A DNA stretch of 64,000 bases. It comes from Leifsonia sp. Leaf264. Its GTDB lineage: Bacteria > Actinomycetota > Actinomycetes > Actinomycetales > Microbacteriaceae. Below, piece by piece: positions 27,671-36,168 of the stretch. Under the pieces are notes generated by a model. The model made no database searches. It saw nothing but the letters and a program-made list of their open reading frames with translations, and was not told where the DNA came from. The DNA lies in contig NZ_LMMR01000001.1 in the NCBI RefSeq assembly GCF_001422325.1, positions 1,256-65,255 on the forward strand, in the 5' to 3' direction. Every line of letters starts with the position of its first letter. Positions within the stretch are counted from its first letter, which is position 1. The position numbers and the translations under genes are program-made.

Positions 27671-28537
27671 ATGGCTGAATCCTCCCGTGGCACCGATCGC
27701 TGGCGGGCGCTGGACTTCGCCCCGCCCGCCGCCGATGCCGAAGAACCCGAATCGTCAGTACTCGTCGAGTACCGCCACGCGGACCAGATCGCCGTGATCA
27801 CCTTGAACAGGCCGCATGCCGACAACGCGATCACGACCGAGATGGGGGCACGCCTCACCGAGATCGTCGAGACCATCGCCGTCCGAACCGCCGTCCGCGT
27901 CGTGGTGCTCACGGGCGCAGGAGAGCGGGCTTTCTCTGTCGGCAGCGATCTGCGGCAACGGAAGAGCATGACGAAAGAGGATTGGTTGCGCCAGCGCCAG
28001 GCCTTCGACCGCACCCTGTACACGGTGCGGCAACTCCGCAAGCCGCTCTTCGCGGCCGTCAACGGGATCGCCTACGGGGGCGGCAGCGAGCTCGCCCAGA
28101 GCTGTGATTTCATCATCGCTTCGGAGAACGCCACCTTCGGGCAGCCCGAGGCGATGCTCGGCCTCTCCGCCGGCGGCGGCTCACCGGTCTTTCTGCCTCG
28201 CCTGCTCGGAACAGGGCGCGCGATGCAGATGCTCATGACCGGCGACCCGCTCACGGCGGCCGAGGCGCACAGGCTCGGCATGGTCAACGAGATCCACACA
28301 CAGCAGGAGCTTCCGGCTGCTGCGCAACGGATCGCCGAGAAGATCGCCGGCAATTCACCGACCGCCGTCCAGGCCGTCAAGAGGGCGGTGCGGCTCGGCG
28401 AGGGGCAGCCGGTCGAGCAGGCCATCGCGATCATGATGGACGAGCACTGGCGATCCGCGGTCCATCCCGACCGGATCGAGGGAATCGGCGCCTTCAATGA
28501 GGATCGTGATCCGATCTTCCGCGATTCCGACTTCTGA
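27671..28537 (+). CDS. Enoyl-CoA hydratase/isomerase family protein
   Basis: The 288-residue crotonase-fold protein has an oxyanion hole region (FSVGSDLRQ; NGIAYGGGSEL) and both catalytic glutamates of enoyl-CoA hydratases, in GGGSEL and FGQPEAMLGL, twenty residues apart along the pattern seen in rat hydratase. It should hydrate a 2-enoyl-CoA thioester. The first 45 residues extend beyond the usual start. AAGGAG precedes the ATG at 27671. It is the only CoA-linked enzyme in the operon. Confidence 0.88.
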   Translation: MAESSRGTDRWRALDFAPPAADAEEPESSVLVEYRHADQIAVITLNRPHADNAITTEMGARLTEIVETIAVRTAVRVVVLTGAGERAFSVGSDLRQRKSMTKEDWLRQRQAFDRTLYTVRQLRKPLFAAVNGIAYGGGSELAQSCDFIIASENATFGQPEAMLGLSAGGGSPVFLPRLLGTGRAMQMLMTGDPLTAAEAHRLGMVNEIHTQQELPAAAQRIAEKIAGNSPTAVQAVKRAVRLGEGQPVEQAIAIMMDEHWRSAVHPDRIEGIGAFNEDRDPIFRDSDF

Positions 28538-28575
28538 TCGCCACGAACCGATCACCACGAACAAGGAGAAGTGCC

Positions 28576-29655
28576 ATGTCAGTCACCGACGAACTCCTCG
28601 CCGCACGCTCAGCGCTGCAGATGATCAACCCGGCGCCGTACAACGCTGAAGCGCCGCCAGCAGCGCTGACGACCGCGATCACGCCCACCGAGTTCCACTA
28701 CATCCGCAGCAACTTCGCTCTGCCGGACCACGACGGAACGTTGGAGATCGGCGGCGCGGTCGACCATCCGTTGACGTTGACCCTCGAGGAGCTTCGAGCG
28801 ATGCCCGCGCACTCGCTGGACGTCACCCTCGAATGCGCGGGGAACGGCAGGCTGGAGATGCGACCGCTGCCGACTGGCGAGCCGTGGGGCGACTACGCGG
28901 TGTCCACAGCGCGCTGGACCGGCGTCTACCTGCACGAGGTGCTGGCCCTGGCGGGTCCAACCGCCGACGGTACCGACGTGCGTTTCGAGGGAGCCGATCA
29001 CGGCCCGTACCACCTCAATCCGGTGTTGGCGGAGACGCACAGGGACGATCTGAGCTTCGTTCGCGCCCTCCCGCTGGCCACGGTCGCCGATCCGGCTGCC
29101 GAGATCCTGATCGCCTACGAGATGAACGGCGCTCCCCTCGGCCGAGACCACGGATCCCCGTTCCGGCTCATCGTGCCGCATTGGTACGCGGTGGCGTCGG
29201 TGAAGTGGCTCAAGCACATCGACGTTCTGACGGAGCCGTTCGTCGGCGAGTTCCAGACCGGGCACTACATGTACGAGTGGCCAGACCGGGCGCACGAGCC
29301 CGTCGAGCTCATGCGTGTCCGCGCGCGCATGACAGCGCCGGCCGCAGCATCGACGATCACGGCCGGCACTCACACGGTGCGCGGAAAGGCGTGGTCGGGC
29401 ACTGGTCCGGTCACCCGAGTCGAGGTCAGCCTCACCGGAGCAGGGGAATGGTACCCGGCCACCCTCGAGCCGCCGACAGGCCCCTACTCCTGGCAGGACT
29501 GGTCGTACGAATGGGAGGCCACGGACATCGGCCGCCACACAGTCCGCGTCAGGGCGACGGATGCAGCAGGAAACGTCCAGCCCGAGGTTCCGCCGTGGAA
29601 TCGTCTCGGATATGGGAACAACGCCATCGAGGTCGTCTACATCGACGTCATCTGA
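28576..29655 (+). CDS. Sulfite-oxidase-like molybdopterin enzyme
   Basis: The 359-residue protein has a molybdenum-cofactor domain (about 40-240) with the Mo-ligating Cys87 in LECAGNGR, and a C-terminal Ig-like dimerisation domain (about 245-355, Mo-co_dimer). This is the layout of sulfite oxidase without the heme domain. No Tat signal is present, unlike periplasmic SorA or MsrP enzymes, so it probably works in the cytoplasm. AAGGAG lies before the ATG. It closes the five-gene operon, ending before a hairpin. The substrate is unknown. Confidence 0.88.
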   Translation: MSVTDELLAARSALQMINPAPYNAEAPPAALTTAITPTEFHYIRSNFALPDHDGTLEIGGAVDHPLTLTLEELRAMPAHSLDVTLECAGNGRLEMRPLPTGEPWGDYAVSTARWTGVYLHEVLALAGPTADGTDVRFEGADHGPYHLNPVLAETHRDDLSFVRALPLATVADPAAEILIAYEMNGAPLGRDHGSPFRLIVPHWYAVASVKWLKHIDVLTEPFVGEFQTGHYMYEWPDRAHEPVELMRVRARMTAPAAASTITAGTHTVRGKAWSGTGPVTRVEVSLTGAGEWYPATLEPPTGPYSWQDWSYEWEATDIGRHTVRVRATDAAGNVQPEVPPWNRLGYGNNAIEVVYIDVI

Positions 29656-29696
29656 CGCCATGCGGAGGCAGCCGGTGGGAATCCGGCCTGCGCACT

Positions 29697-29729
29697 GATG
29701 TGGGCGACTGGGCGACCCAGCGCCACATC
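29697..29729. terminator. Bidirectional terminator after the molybdoenzyme gene
   Basis: GATGTGG-GCG-A-CTGGG pairs with CCCAG-CGC-CACATC around a CGA loop, with one bulged base. It lies between convergent genes and overlaps the stop of the small membrane protein. Confidence 0.7.
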
Positions 29730-29946
29730 AACCGACGAGCAGAGCCGTGATGCCCGCCGCCGCTGACACGGCGGCGATCACCAGCGCTGCGCTGATGAGC
29801 ACGGCGTGCACGGTGAAGAACTTCGTGCGGTGCCCGTCTGCGTCTCGTGCCCGCGGATCGGCAGAGATCCGGCGGAGGAAAGCAGGCCAGACGACGACGT
29901 TGAAGACGGCGTTCACGAGCAGGAGCACGGCGAGCAGGGTGTTCAT
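29728..29946 (-). CDS. SCO4848-like small membrane protein
   Basis: The 72-residue protein has two membrane helices (about 3-20 and 45-68) and the pattern NxVVWPxFLRRI with a later TKFFTVHxVLI, resembling the small actinobacterial SCO4848 family of unknown function. The ATG at 29946 is preceded by TAGGCT with a 7-nt gap and no ribosome-binding site, so the transcript is probably leaderless. Confidence 0.7.
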   Translation of the reverse strand: MNTLLAVLLLVNAVFNVVVWPAFLRRISADPRARDADGHRTKFFTVHAVLISAALVIAAVSAAAGITALLVG

Positions 29947-29953
29947 CCCGGCC

Positions 29954-29959
29954 AGCCTA
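29954..29959 (-). promoter_or_regulatory. Candidate -10 element of the SCO4848-like gene
   Basis: TAGGCT on the minus strand ends 7 nt before the ATG at 29946. Confidence 0.5.
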
Positions 29960-29988
29960 GCCGCGCGCGAGAGGGTCCCCCGCCGTTC

Positions 29989-29994
29989 TAGGGT
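29989..29994 (+). promoter_or_regulatory. Candidate -10 element of the SDR gene at 30001
   Basis: TAGGGT ends exactly 6 nt before the ATG. A GGAG inside the gap is too close to be a normal ribosome-binding site. Confidence 0.5.
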
Positions 29995-30000
29995 GGAGCG

Positions 30001-30771
30001 ATGAGCACCGAGAACGAGCCACGCCGTCGCCCCGTCACCGTCGTCACCGGAGGTGGCCGCGGCATCGGTCGAGCCATCTCCGAGCGCCTGGTGGCCGATG
30101 GCCACGACCTCGCGATCACCTACCGGGAGCGGGGAGCCGATGCCGAGGCTGTCGCCGAGGCCCTGCGCGCGTCCGGCGCCGACGTGCTGGTCATCGCCGC
30201 GGACCTCGGCGACGCCGGGCAGGCAGCATCCGTCATTCCGGCCGTCCTCGGGCACTTCGGGTCCTTCACAGGTCTCGTCAACAACGCCGGGATCACGGGA
30301 CGGATCGGCGGCTTCCTCGAACTCGACACCGAGGAGTCCCGCACCGTGTTCGCCGTCAACGACCTCGCCCCGCTCATCATGTCCCAGCAGGCGATAGCTC
30401 ACATGGCGACCAACCGCGGCGGTGCGGGTGGGTCGATCGTGAACATCTCCTCCGGCGCGGCCACGACGGGTGCACCTGACACCTACGTCCCCTACGCCAT
30501 GAGCAAGGCCGCCCTCGACGCCATGACGCTCGGGCTCGCGAAGGAGTTCGGCCCCTACGGAGTCCGCGTCAACACGGTCTCGCCCGGGACGACGCACACC
30601 GAGATCCACGCCAGCGCTGGGCGCCCGAACGCGCCGGCCGAACGCGCGCCTCGCATTCCCATGCGTCGTGCCGGCCAGCCTGACGAGGTCGCCGGAGCCG
30701 TCGCATTCCTGCTCGGACCGGATGCCTCCTACATCTCGGGTGCGAACATCCGAGTGGCCGGCGGCAACTGA
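30001..30771 (+). CDS. SDR family oxidoreductase, FabG-like
   Basis: The 256-residue classical SDR has the cofactor motif TGGGRGIG, the NNAG motif (VNNAGITG), an active-site Ser in VNISSGAA and an intact YxxxK dyad in YVPYAMSKAA. It ends with the typical SGANIRVAGGN. It most likely reduces a carbonyl with NADPH, with unknown substrate. It is convergent with the zinc-ribbon protein and stands alone transcriptionally. Confidence 0.9.
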   Translation: MSTENEPRRRPVTVVTGGGRGIGRAISERLVADGHDLAITYRERGADAEAVAEALRASGADVLVIAADLGDAGQAASVIPAVLGHFGSFTGLVNNAGITGRIGGFLELDTEESRTVFAVNDLAPLIMSQQAIAHMATNRGGAGGSIVNISSGAATTGAPDTYVPYAMSKAALDAMTLGLAKEFGPYGVRVNTVSPGTTHTEIHASAGRPNAPAERAPRIPMRRAGQPDEVAGAVAFLLGPDASYISGANIRVAGGN

Positions 30772-30783
30772 GCCGACGCGAAG

Positions 30784-31101
30784 TCAGTGACGTCGGGCGA
30801 CCTTCTCGCGGCGCTCGGCCGATGCCGGCATGCCGAATTCGTCGAGGGGCACGTTGTCGGGCTTCAGCGGCAGCCGCTCCCCCGTCGGGCACTCCACGAC
30901 GGTGTTGAGCGTCGATCTCTCGATCCGGTGCTCGTCCATGACGTGTCCGCAGATGGGGCACTCGGCCTGCGCGGCCGGCCTGTCAGCGTCTCCGTAGGGA
31001 ACCGGCGCGCTCTCCCCGAATGCCGGGGAGAGCTTGCTGTCGACCCACTCGAAGAAGTGCGCGAAGCCGTTCTCCTTGTTCTGAGCGTCATCCTTGACCA
31101 T
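30784..31101 (-). CDS. Small actinobacterial zinc-ribbon-like protein
   Basis: The 105-residue product carries a CPICGH pair near 48-53 and a later lone Cys in VVECPTGERLP, suggesting a partial zinc site. It starts MVKDDAQNKENGFAHFFEWVDSK and is conserved in type among actinobacteria as an uncharacterised protein. The second ATG (31101) is preferred over 31110 because a TACCAT element ends 7 nt before it and overlaps the first ATG. Confidence 0.7.
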   Translation of the reverse strand: MVKDDAQNKENGFAHFFEWVDSKLSPAFGESAPVPYGDADRPAAQAECPICGHVMDEHRIERSTLNTVVECPTGERLPLKPDNVPLDEFGMPASAERREKVARRH

Positions 31102-31108
31102 GGCCGCC

Positions 31109-31114
31109 ATGGTA
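31109..31114 (-). promoter_or_regulatory. Candidate -10 element of the zinc-ribbon gene
   Basis: TACCAT on the minus strand ends 7 nt before the ATG at 31101. A six-bp stem (ACCCCC/GGGGGT, 31114-31130) lies immediately upstream and may mark the end of the dha operon. Confidence 0.4.
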
Positions 31115-31156
31115 CCCCCGGACAGGGGGTCCTCGACAGAGCTGACCGCGCGGTTC

Positions 31157-31870
31157 TCAGACCTCGCCGAAGCCCGATTCGATGAGGTCGGCGACCCCGT
31201 CGACCGCTGTCCGTCCGTCAGGCGTGTCCGGGGCCGCGATGGTCACCGCCGTGCCTCGGGTCAGGCCGAGCGCCATGATTCCGAGCAGGCTGCGAGCGTT
31301 GGTGCCGTTGACCGTCACCGGGGCGTCGAAGGTCGCGGCGAGCTTCACGAGGTCCGCGGCCGGCCGGGCGTGCAGGCCGTCCTTGTTGACCAACTCGAGG
31401 GTGCGGCTGTAGTCGCCGCCCTCCACGGTTGCTCCGGGCGCCGTCTCGGGAGTGCTCGGAGCGTCGGATGCCGCCCCCGTGTTCGCGGTCGCTGCAGCGT
31501 CGAGCACGGCGGCGAGGTCTCCCCCGGTCTGGGCGGCGACGGCGGCTGCGACGGCGCCCTCGACGACGGGCGCATCGGCGATGGCCACCCGTGACCGGAT
31601 CTCGTCGTCCAGGAAGTCGAGTGCCGTCTCCGCAGTCAGGATGGCCGAACCCAGGTCGCAGAGGATCGCGACGCCGACGCCCGCATCCGCCCGGGTGATC
31701 GCCTCGGAGATCAGGTCGAAGCTGGTGCCGATACGACCGTCATCGGTTCCCCCGGCCGCCACGATCCGGGTGTCGGGTGCCATCTGCGTCGCCAGCTCGA
31801 CGACGCCCTCGGCGATCTTCGCACTGTGCGAGACGATGACGAGTCCCACCCGGAGGTCCGACTCCCCCAC
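31157..31870 (-). CDS. dhaM: Dihydroxyacetone kinase phosphodonor DhaM fused to HPr
   Basis: The 237-residue protein joins an EIIA-Man-like DhaM domain (1-130; active His15 in VIVSHSAK) to an HPr domain (about 155-237; active His167 in KDGLHARPAAD) through an Ala/Pro/Thr-rich linker. It passes phosphate from PTS enzyme I to ADP bound by DhaL. Many DhaM proteins also carry an enzyme I-like domain, which is absent here, so general enzyme I must supply phosphate. The GTG starts one base after the dhaL stop. Confidence 0.9.
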   Translation of the reverse strand: MGESDLRVGLVIVSHSAKIAEGVVELATQMAPDTRIVAAGGTDDGRIGTSFDLISEAITRADAGVGVAILCDLGSAILTAETALDFLDDEIRSRVAIADAPVVEGAVAAAVAAQTGGDLAAVLDAAATANTGAASDAPSTPETAPGATVEGGDYSRTLELVNKDGLHARPAADLVKLAATFDAPVTVNGTNARSLLGIMALGLTRGTAVTIAAPDTPDGRTAVDGVADLIESGFGEV

Positions 31871-31871
31871 G

Positions 31872-32510
31872 TCAGGCCACCTGGGCGGCGTCGGCTGCAG
31901 CACGCAGCAGGTAGGCGGTCGACTGTGCTCCGGGGTCCCTGTGACCGATGGCACGCTCGCCCAGGTAGCTCGCCCTGCCCTTGTGCGCCACGAGCGGCTC
32001 GGTGGCGGCAGCCCCGGAGGCGGCCGCGTCCGCTGCAGCCGACAGGATCTCGGCCTCGCTGGCGCCGGCCGCCTGCGCGGCCGCTGCGGCATCGACGGCC
32101 GGCGTCCACGCGTCGATCATGGTCTTGTCCCCCACCTCGGCCTTTCCGCGCAGGACTATGCCGTCGCGAGCCGCTGTGAGGAGGGCGACGACGGCCTCGC
32201 CGTCGAGCTCGGATGCCGAGCCGACGGCGACCGCTGCCTTGAGGTACGCCGTGCCGAAGAGCGGGCCCGCCGCTCCCCCGACCGTGGAGATCAGGGTCGT
32301 CGCCACGAGCTTGAGAGCATCGCCGGGCGTCGCATCGTCATCCAGGTCGTCCAGTTTCGGAACCACGGCCTGGAATCCGCGATCCATGTTCTCCCCGTGG
32401 TCGCCATCGCCGATGGCGCGGTCGAGCGTGATGAGCTCGACCCGCTTGTCGGCGATGACGGCGCCGGAGCGGCGGATCCAGTCGAGTGTCCAGCTGAGGC
32501 CCAGCGCCAT
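31872..32510 (-). CDS. dhaL: Dihydroxyacetone kinase subunit DhaL
   Basis: The 212-residue helical-barrel subunit holds ADP as a cofactor that is rephosphorylated in place. The Mg-binding motif IGDGDHGENM and the GGAAGPLFGTAY and GDKTMIDAWTPA regions are present. It lies ten bases after dhaK and directly before dhaM, in one operon. Confidence 0.93.
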   Translation of the reverse strand: MALGLSWTLDWIRRSGAVIADKRVELITLDRAIGDGDHGENMDRGFQAVVPKLDDLDDDATPGDALKLVATTLISTVGGAAGPLFGTAYLKAAVAVGSASELDGEAVVALLTAARDGIVLRGKAEVGDKTMIDAWTPAVDAAAAAQAAGASEAEILSAAADAAASGAAATEPLVAHKGRASYLGERAIGHRDPGAQSTAYLLRAAADAAQVA

Positions 32511-32520
32511 TGCGTGTCTC

Positions 32521-33522
32521 CTATCGTCCCCAGCGCAGTGCAGCCGTCTGCACCGGGGCATCCCACAGTTCGGTCAGTTCATCGTCGAGCTTCAGCACCG
32601 ACAGCGAGAAGCCCTGCATCTCGAGCGCCGTGGTGTAGTTGCCCACCAGCGATCGTGTCACCTCGATGCCCTGCGCGGCGAGGACCTCCGCCGCGTGGCG
32701 GTAGACGATGAAGAGTTCCACCAGCGGGGTCCCACCCATGCCGTTGACGAGGAGCAGCACCTTGTCGCCCGATGCGAACGGGATGTCGTCGACGATGGGG
32801 CCGAGGATGCGCTCGACGATGGCGTCGGCAGGCTCGAGCTTGATCCGCTCGCGCCCGGGCTCGCCGTGGATTCCGATGCCGATCTCGATCTCGTCCTCGT
32901 CGAGCGTGAAGCTGGGCTCACCGGCGTGCGGGACGATGCAGGGCGTCAGGGCGACTCCCATGGAACGCACCTGGGCGTTGACCTTCTCGGCGATGGCCGT
33001 GACGGCGTCGAGGTCGTCGCCGCGCTGCGCAGCGGCACCGGCGATCTTCTCGACGAGAACGGTGCCGGCGACGCCACGACGGCCCGCCGTGTAGAGCGAG
33101 TCCTTGACGGCCACGTCGTCGTTGGTGACCACCGCGCGGACCTCGATGCCCTCGGCCGCTGCGAGGTCGGCAGCGGTCTCGAAGTTGAGCACGTCGCCTG
33201 TGTAGTTCTTGACGATGTGCAGCACTCCGGCGCCGCCGTCGACGGCCTTGGTCGCAGCCAGGATGGGGTCGGGGGTGGGCGATGTGAAGACGGCACCGGG
33301 AACGGCGCCGTCGAGCATGCCGTAGCCGACGAATCCGGCGTGCAGCGGCTCGTGCCCGCTGCCGCCACCACTGATGATGGCGACCTTGCCGGCGACGGGA
33401 GCATCGGAGCGGACCACGTAGTTCGGGTCGTACTCGGCCCGGACGAGGTCGGCGTGAGCGGCGGCGAATCCGGCGATCGATTCGTTGACGACGTTCTTCG
33501 GATCATTGATGAGCTTCTTCAC
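32521..33522 (-). CDS. dhaK: Dihydroxyacetone kinase subunit DhaK
   Basis: The 333-residue subunit binds dihydroxyacetone covalently through a histidine hemiaminal: His219 in [11 protein letters not shown] matches His218 of the E. coli enzyme. The substrate loop [16 protein letters not shown] is also intact. Together DhaKLM convert dihydroxyacetone to its phosphate for glycolysis. GTG at 33522 has GGAAGGAA upstream. The operon diverges from glpF-glpK, tying it to glycerol use. Confidence 0.93.
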   Translation of the reverse strand: MKKLINDPKNVVNESIAGFAAAHADLVRAEYDPNYVVRSDAPVAGKVAIISGGGSGHEPLHAGFVGYGMLDGAVPGAVFTSPTPDPILAATKAVDGGAGVLHIVKNYTGDVLNFETAADLAAAEGIEVRAVVTNDDVAVKDSLYTAGRRGVAGTVLVEKIAGAAAQRGDDLDAVTAIAEKVNAQVRSMGVALTPCIVPHAGEPSFTLDEDEIEIGIGIHGEPGRERIKLEPADAIVERILGPIVDDIPFASGDKVLLLVNGMGGTPLVELFIVYRHAAEVLAAQGIEVTRSLVGNYTTALEMQGFSLSVLKLDDELTELWDAPVQTAALRWGR

Positions 33523-33630
33523 GAAATTCCTTCCGAGAGGGCGTCTGCCGCACTGCACGTTTGTGCGCATCGACACTGACGCACGGGTATCCCTTGCTCA
33601 ACTTAGCCCGCAGGAGGCCGGGCGGGTAAG

Positions 33631-33722
33631 TGCCTGATGAACAAATGCGCGTACATCGTTCCCCCAGACGAGGTACAGCAATAAGGTGAGGACGAGCGCG
33701 CAACGATGCGTGCCTGATGAAG
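33631..33722. repeat. Paired GTGCCTGATGAA direct repeats, dhaK/glpF region
   Basis: The same 12 bases occur at 33631-33642 and 33711-33722, exactly 80 bases apart. An inverted AACGATG/CATCGTT pair lies near the inner sides of the repeats. The right copy overlaps the glpF ribosome-binding region. This is a candidate regulator-binding arrangement for glycerol control. Confidence 0.45.
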
Positions 33723-33733
33723 GAAGGTCACAC

Positions 33734-34492
33734 GTGAATCTCGGGATCATATTTCTTTCTGAGCTCGTCGGTACGGCGATGCTGGTGCTACTCGGTTGCG
33801 GTGTCGTGGCGAACGTAGCGCTCGCCAAGACGAAGGGCTTCAACGGCGGCTTCCTGATGGTGAACATCGGCTGGGGCCTCGCGGTCTTCGCCGGTGTGAT
33901 CGTCTCCTACGCCTCGGGTGCGCACCTCAACCCGGCCGTCACGCTCGGACTCGCCGCCAACTTCCTCGGCAAGGGTGAGACGGACTTCGTGCCCGGCATC
34001 CCGATCGACGGAGCATCGATCCTCACCTACATCGGTGCCCAGATGGTCGGAGCCTTCATCGGGGCCATCATCGTCTGGCTCGCCTACAAGCAGCACTTCG
34101 ACGAGGAGCCGGAAGCCGGCAACAAGCTCGGCGTCTTCTCCACCGGTCCCGCCATCCGCTCCTACGGCTGGAACCTCCTCACCGAGATCGTCGGCACCTT
34201 CGTGCTGGTGTTCGTCATCCTCGGCTTCAGCTACGGCGGAACCCCGGCTGAACTCGGTGCCATCCCCGTCGCCTTCCTGGTGATCGCGATCGGTGCCTCC
34301 CTCGGTGGTCCGACCGGCTACGCCATCAACCCGGCCCGTGACCTCGGCCCGCGCATCGCGCACTTCCTGCTGCCGATCAAGGGCAAGGGACCGAGCGACT
34401 GGTCCTACTCCTGGGTTCCGGTGGTGGGTCCCATCATCGGCGGCCTGCTCGCCGGTTGGGCCGCACTGGTCCTCCTCCCGGTCCTCAGCTGA
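33734..34492 (+). CDS. glpF: Glycerol uptake facilitator (aquaglyceroporin)
   Basis: The 252-residue six-helix channel has both NPA boxes, HLNPAVT near 73-79 and INPARDLGPR near 198-207; the Asp after the second box is typical of glycerol-conducting members. It lets glycerol enter by facilitated diffusion and GlpK traps it. GTG at 33734 has AAGGAAGG about six bases upstream. A long hairpin separates it from glpK. Confidence 0.94.
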   Translation: MNLGIIFLSELVGTAMLVLLGCGVVANVALAKTKGFNGGFLMVNIGWGLAVFAGVIVSYASGAHLNPAVTLGLAANFLGKGETDFVPGIPIDGASILTYIGAQMVGAFIGAIIVWLAYKQHFDEEPEAGNKLGVFSTGPAIRSYGWNLLTEIVGTFVLVFVILGFSYGGTPAELGAIPVAFLVIAIGASLGGPTGYAINPARDLGPRIAHFLLPIKGKGPSDWSYSWVPVVGPIIGGLLAGWAALVLLPVLS

Positions 34493-34501
34493 CCTTCCGC
34501 G

Positions 34502-34541
34502 CACTGGCGAGGCCGACCACCACGGTCGGTCCTCGCCAGTG
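34502..34541 (+). terminator. Hairpin between glpF and glpK
   Basis: CACTGGCGAGG-CCGACC pairs with GGTCGG-T-CCTCGCCAGTG around an ACCAC loop, with one bulged base. It could end glpF transcripts partially or stabilise their 3' ends, setting a higher GlpF than GlpK level. Confidence 0.65.
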
Positions 34542-34590
34542 TGCCGGGCAGCCACTCCAATGAAGCAGAACAGAACGAAAGAGGTACACC

Positions 34591-36111
34591 ATGGCTGACT
34601 ACGTCCTCGCCATCGACCAGGGAACCACGAGTTCCCGCGCCATCGTCTTCGACAAGTCGGGCTCCATCGTCTCCACCGGACAGCTGGAGCACGAGCAGAT
34701 CTTCCCGAAGGCCGGATGGGTCGAGCACGACCCCAAGGAGATCTGGAACAACGTCAGGGAGGTCATCGGCAAGGCGCTCAGCACGCCGAACCTGACCCGG
34801 CACGACATCGCCGCCATCGGCATCACGAACCAGCGCGAGACCGCCGTGGTCTGGGACAAGAACACCGGTGAGCCGATCTACAACGCCATCGTCTGGCAGG
34901 ACACGCGCACGCAGTCGATCGTCGACAGACTCGCCAAGGACGGCGGAGTCGAACGGTTCAAGCAGCAGGTCGGCCTGCCCCTCGCGACGTACTTCTCCGG
35001 CACCAAGATCGTCTGGATCCTCGAGAACGTCGAGGGCGCACGCGAGAAGGCCGAGGCCGGCGATCTGCTGTTCGGCACCACCGACTGCTGGGTTCTCTGG
35101 AACCTGACCGGTGGAGTCAACGGCGGAGTGCACGCCACCGACGTGACGAACGCCAGCCGCACCCTGTTCATGGACCTCGAGACGCTGGACTGGGACGAGG
35201 ACATCCTCAAGGCCTTCGACGTACCGAAGTCGATGCTGCCGAAGATCCTGCCCTCCTCCGGAGTGTTCGGTGAGGCCGACTCGCAGAGCCTCCTGCGCGA
35301 GACGCCGATCGCCGGCATACTCGGCGACCAGCAGGCCGCGACGTTCGGCCAGGCGGCGTTCGACACCGGCGAGTCCAAGAACACCTACGGAACCGGCAAC
35401 TTCCTCATATTCAACACGGGTGAGGAGATCGTGCACTCGAAGAACGGCCTGCTCACGACCCTCGGCTACCAGATCGGCGACAACAAGCCGCACTACGCCC
35501 TCGAGGGATCGATCGCCGTGACGGGATCGCTGGTGCAGTGGCTCCGCGACAACCTCGGGCTCATCTCGAGCGCTCCGGAGATCGAGGACCTGGCGAAGAC
35601 CGTCGACGACAACGGCGGTGCCTACTTCGTCCCGGCATTCTCCGGACTGTTCGCTCCGTACTGGCGGTCCGATGCACGTGGAGCCCTCGTCGGCCTCACG
35701 CGCTACGTCAACAAGGGCCACATCGCCCGTGCCGTGCTCGAGGCGACGGCCTTCCAGACCCGCGAGGTGCTGGAGGCCGTGAACGCGGATGCCGGCGTCG
35801 ACCTGGTCGAGCTCAAGGTGGACGGCGGCATGATCGCCAACAACACCCTGATGCAGTTCCAGGCCGACATCCTCGGTGTGCCCGTCGTGCGACCCGTCGT
35901 CGCGGAGACCACTGCACTCGGCGCGGCCTACGCCGCCGGTCTGGCGGTCGGCTTCTGGAGCGACCTCGACGACCTGCGCAAGAACTGGCAGGAGGACAGC
36001 CGCTGGGAGCCGAAGATGGATGCCGCCGAGCGCGACCGCCAGATCCGTCTGTGGAAGAAGGCCGTCACGAAGACCTTCGACTGGGTCGACGAGGACGTCG
36101 AGCAGGGCTAG
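34591..36111 (+). CDS. glpK: Glycerol kinase
   Basis: The 506-residue FGGY-family kinase phosphorylates glycerol to sn-glycerol-3-phosphate. The N-terminus [15 protein letters not shown] is the ATP-binding loop; [14 protein letters not shown] and the C-terminal ADGG-type motif ([15 protein letters not shown]) are present. The length is standard. GAAAGAGG precedes the ATG. No glpD is present in the window, so glycerol-3-phosphate oxidation must be encoded elsewhere. Confidence 0.96.
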   Translation: MADYVLAIDQGTTSSRAIVFDKSGSIVSTGQLEHEQIFPKAGWVEHDPKEIWNNVREVIGKALSTPNLTRHDIAAIGITNQRETAVVWDKNTGEPIYNAIVWQDTRTQSIVDRLAKDGGVERFKQQVGLPLATYFSGTKIVWILENVEGAREKAEAGDLLFGTTDCWVLWNLTGGVNGGVHATDVTNASRTLFMDLETLDWDEDILKAFDVPKSMLPKILPSSGVFGEADSQSLLRETPIAGILGDQQAATFGQAAFDTGESKNTYGTGNFLIFNTGEEIVHSKNGLLTTLGYQIGDNKPHYALEGSIAVTGSLVQWLRDNLGLISSAPEIEDLAKTVDDNGGAYFVPAFSGLFAPYWRSDARGALVGLTRYVNKGHIARAVLEATAFQTREVLEAVNADAGVDLVELKVDGGMIANNTLMQFQADILGVPVVRPVVAETTALGAAYAAGLAVGFWSDLDDLRKNWQEDSRWEPKMDAAERDRQIRLWKKAVTKTFDWVDEDVEQG

Positions 36112-36128
36112 CCCTCAGCACAGAGGTC

Positions 36129-36168
36129 GATCGAGGCGTTCCGTCAACTACGACGGGACGCCTCGATC
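36129..36168. terminator. Bidirectional terminator between glpK and trpD
   Basis: GATCGAGGCGT (36129-36139) pairs perfectly with ACGCCTCGATC (36158-36168); the right arm lies inside the last codons of trpD. An inner CCGTC/GACGG pair extends the stem. Confidence 0.75.

Noticed and set aside
24608-29655. DyP operon as an encapsulin cargo system
   Set aside because: No encapsulin shell gene is present in the window and the peroxidase C-terminus shows no obvious targeting peptide.
31114-31130. ACCCCC/GGGGGT stem as a dha operon terminator
   Set aside because: The six-bp stem is short and overlaps the candidate promoter of the next gene, so it is not listed as a terminator.
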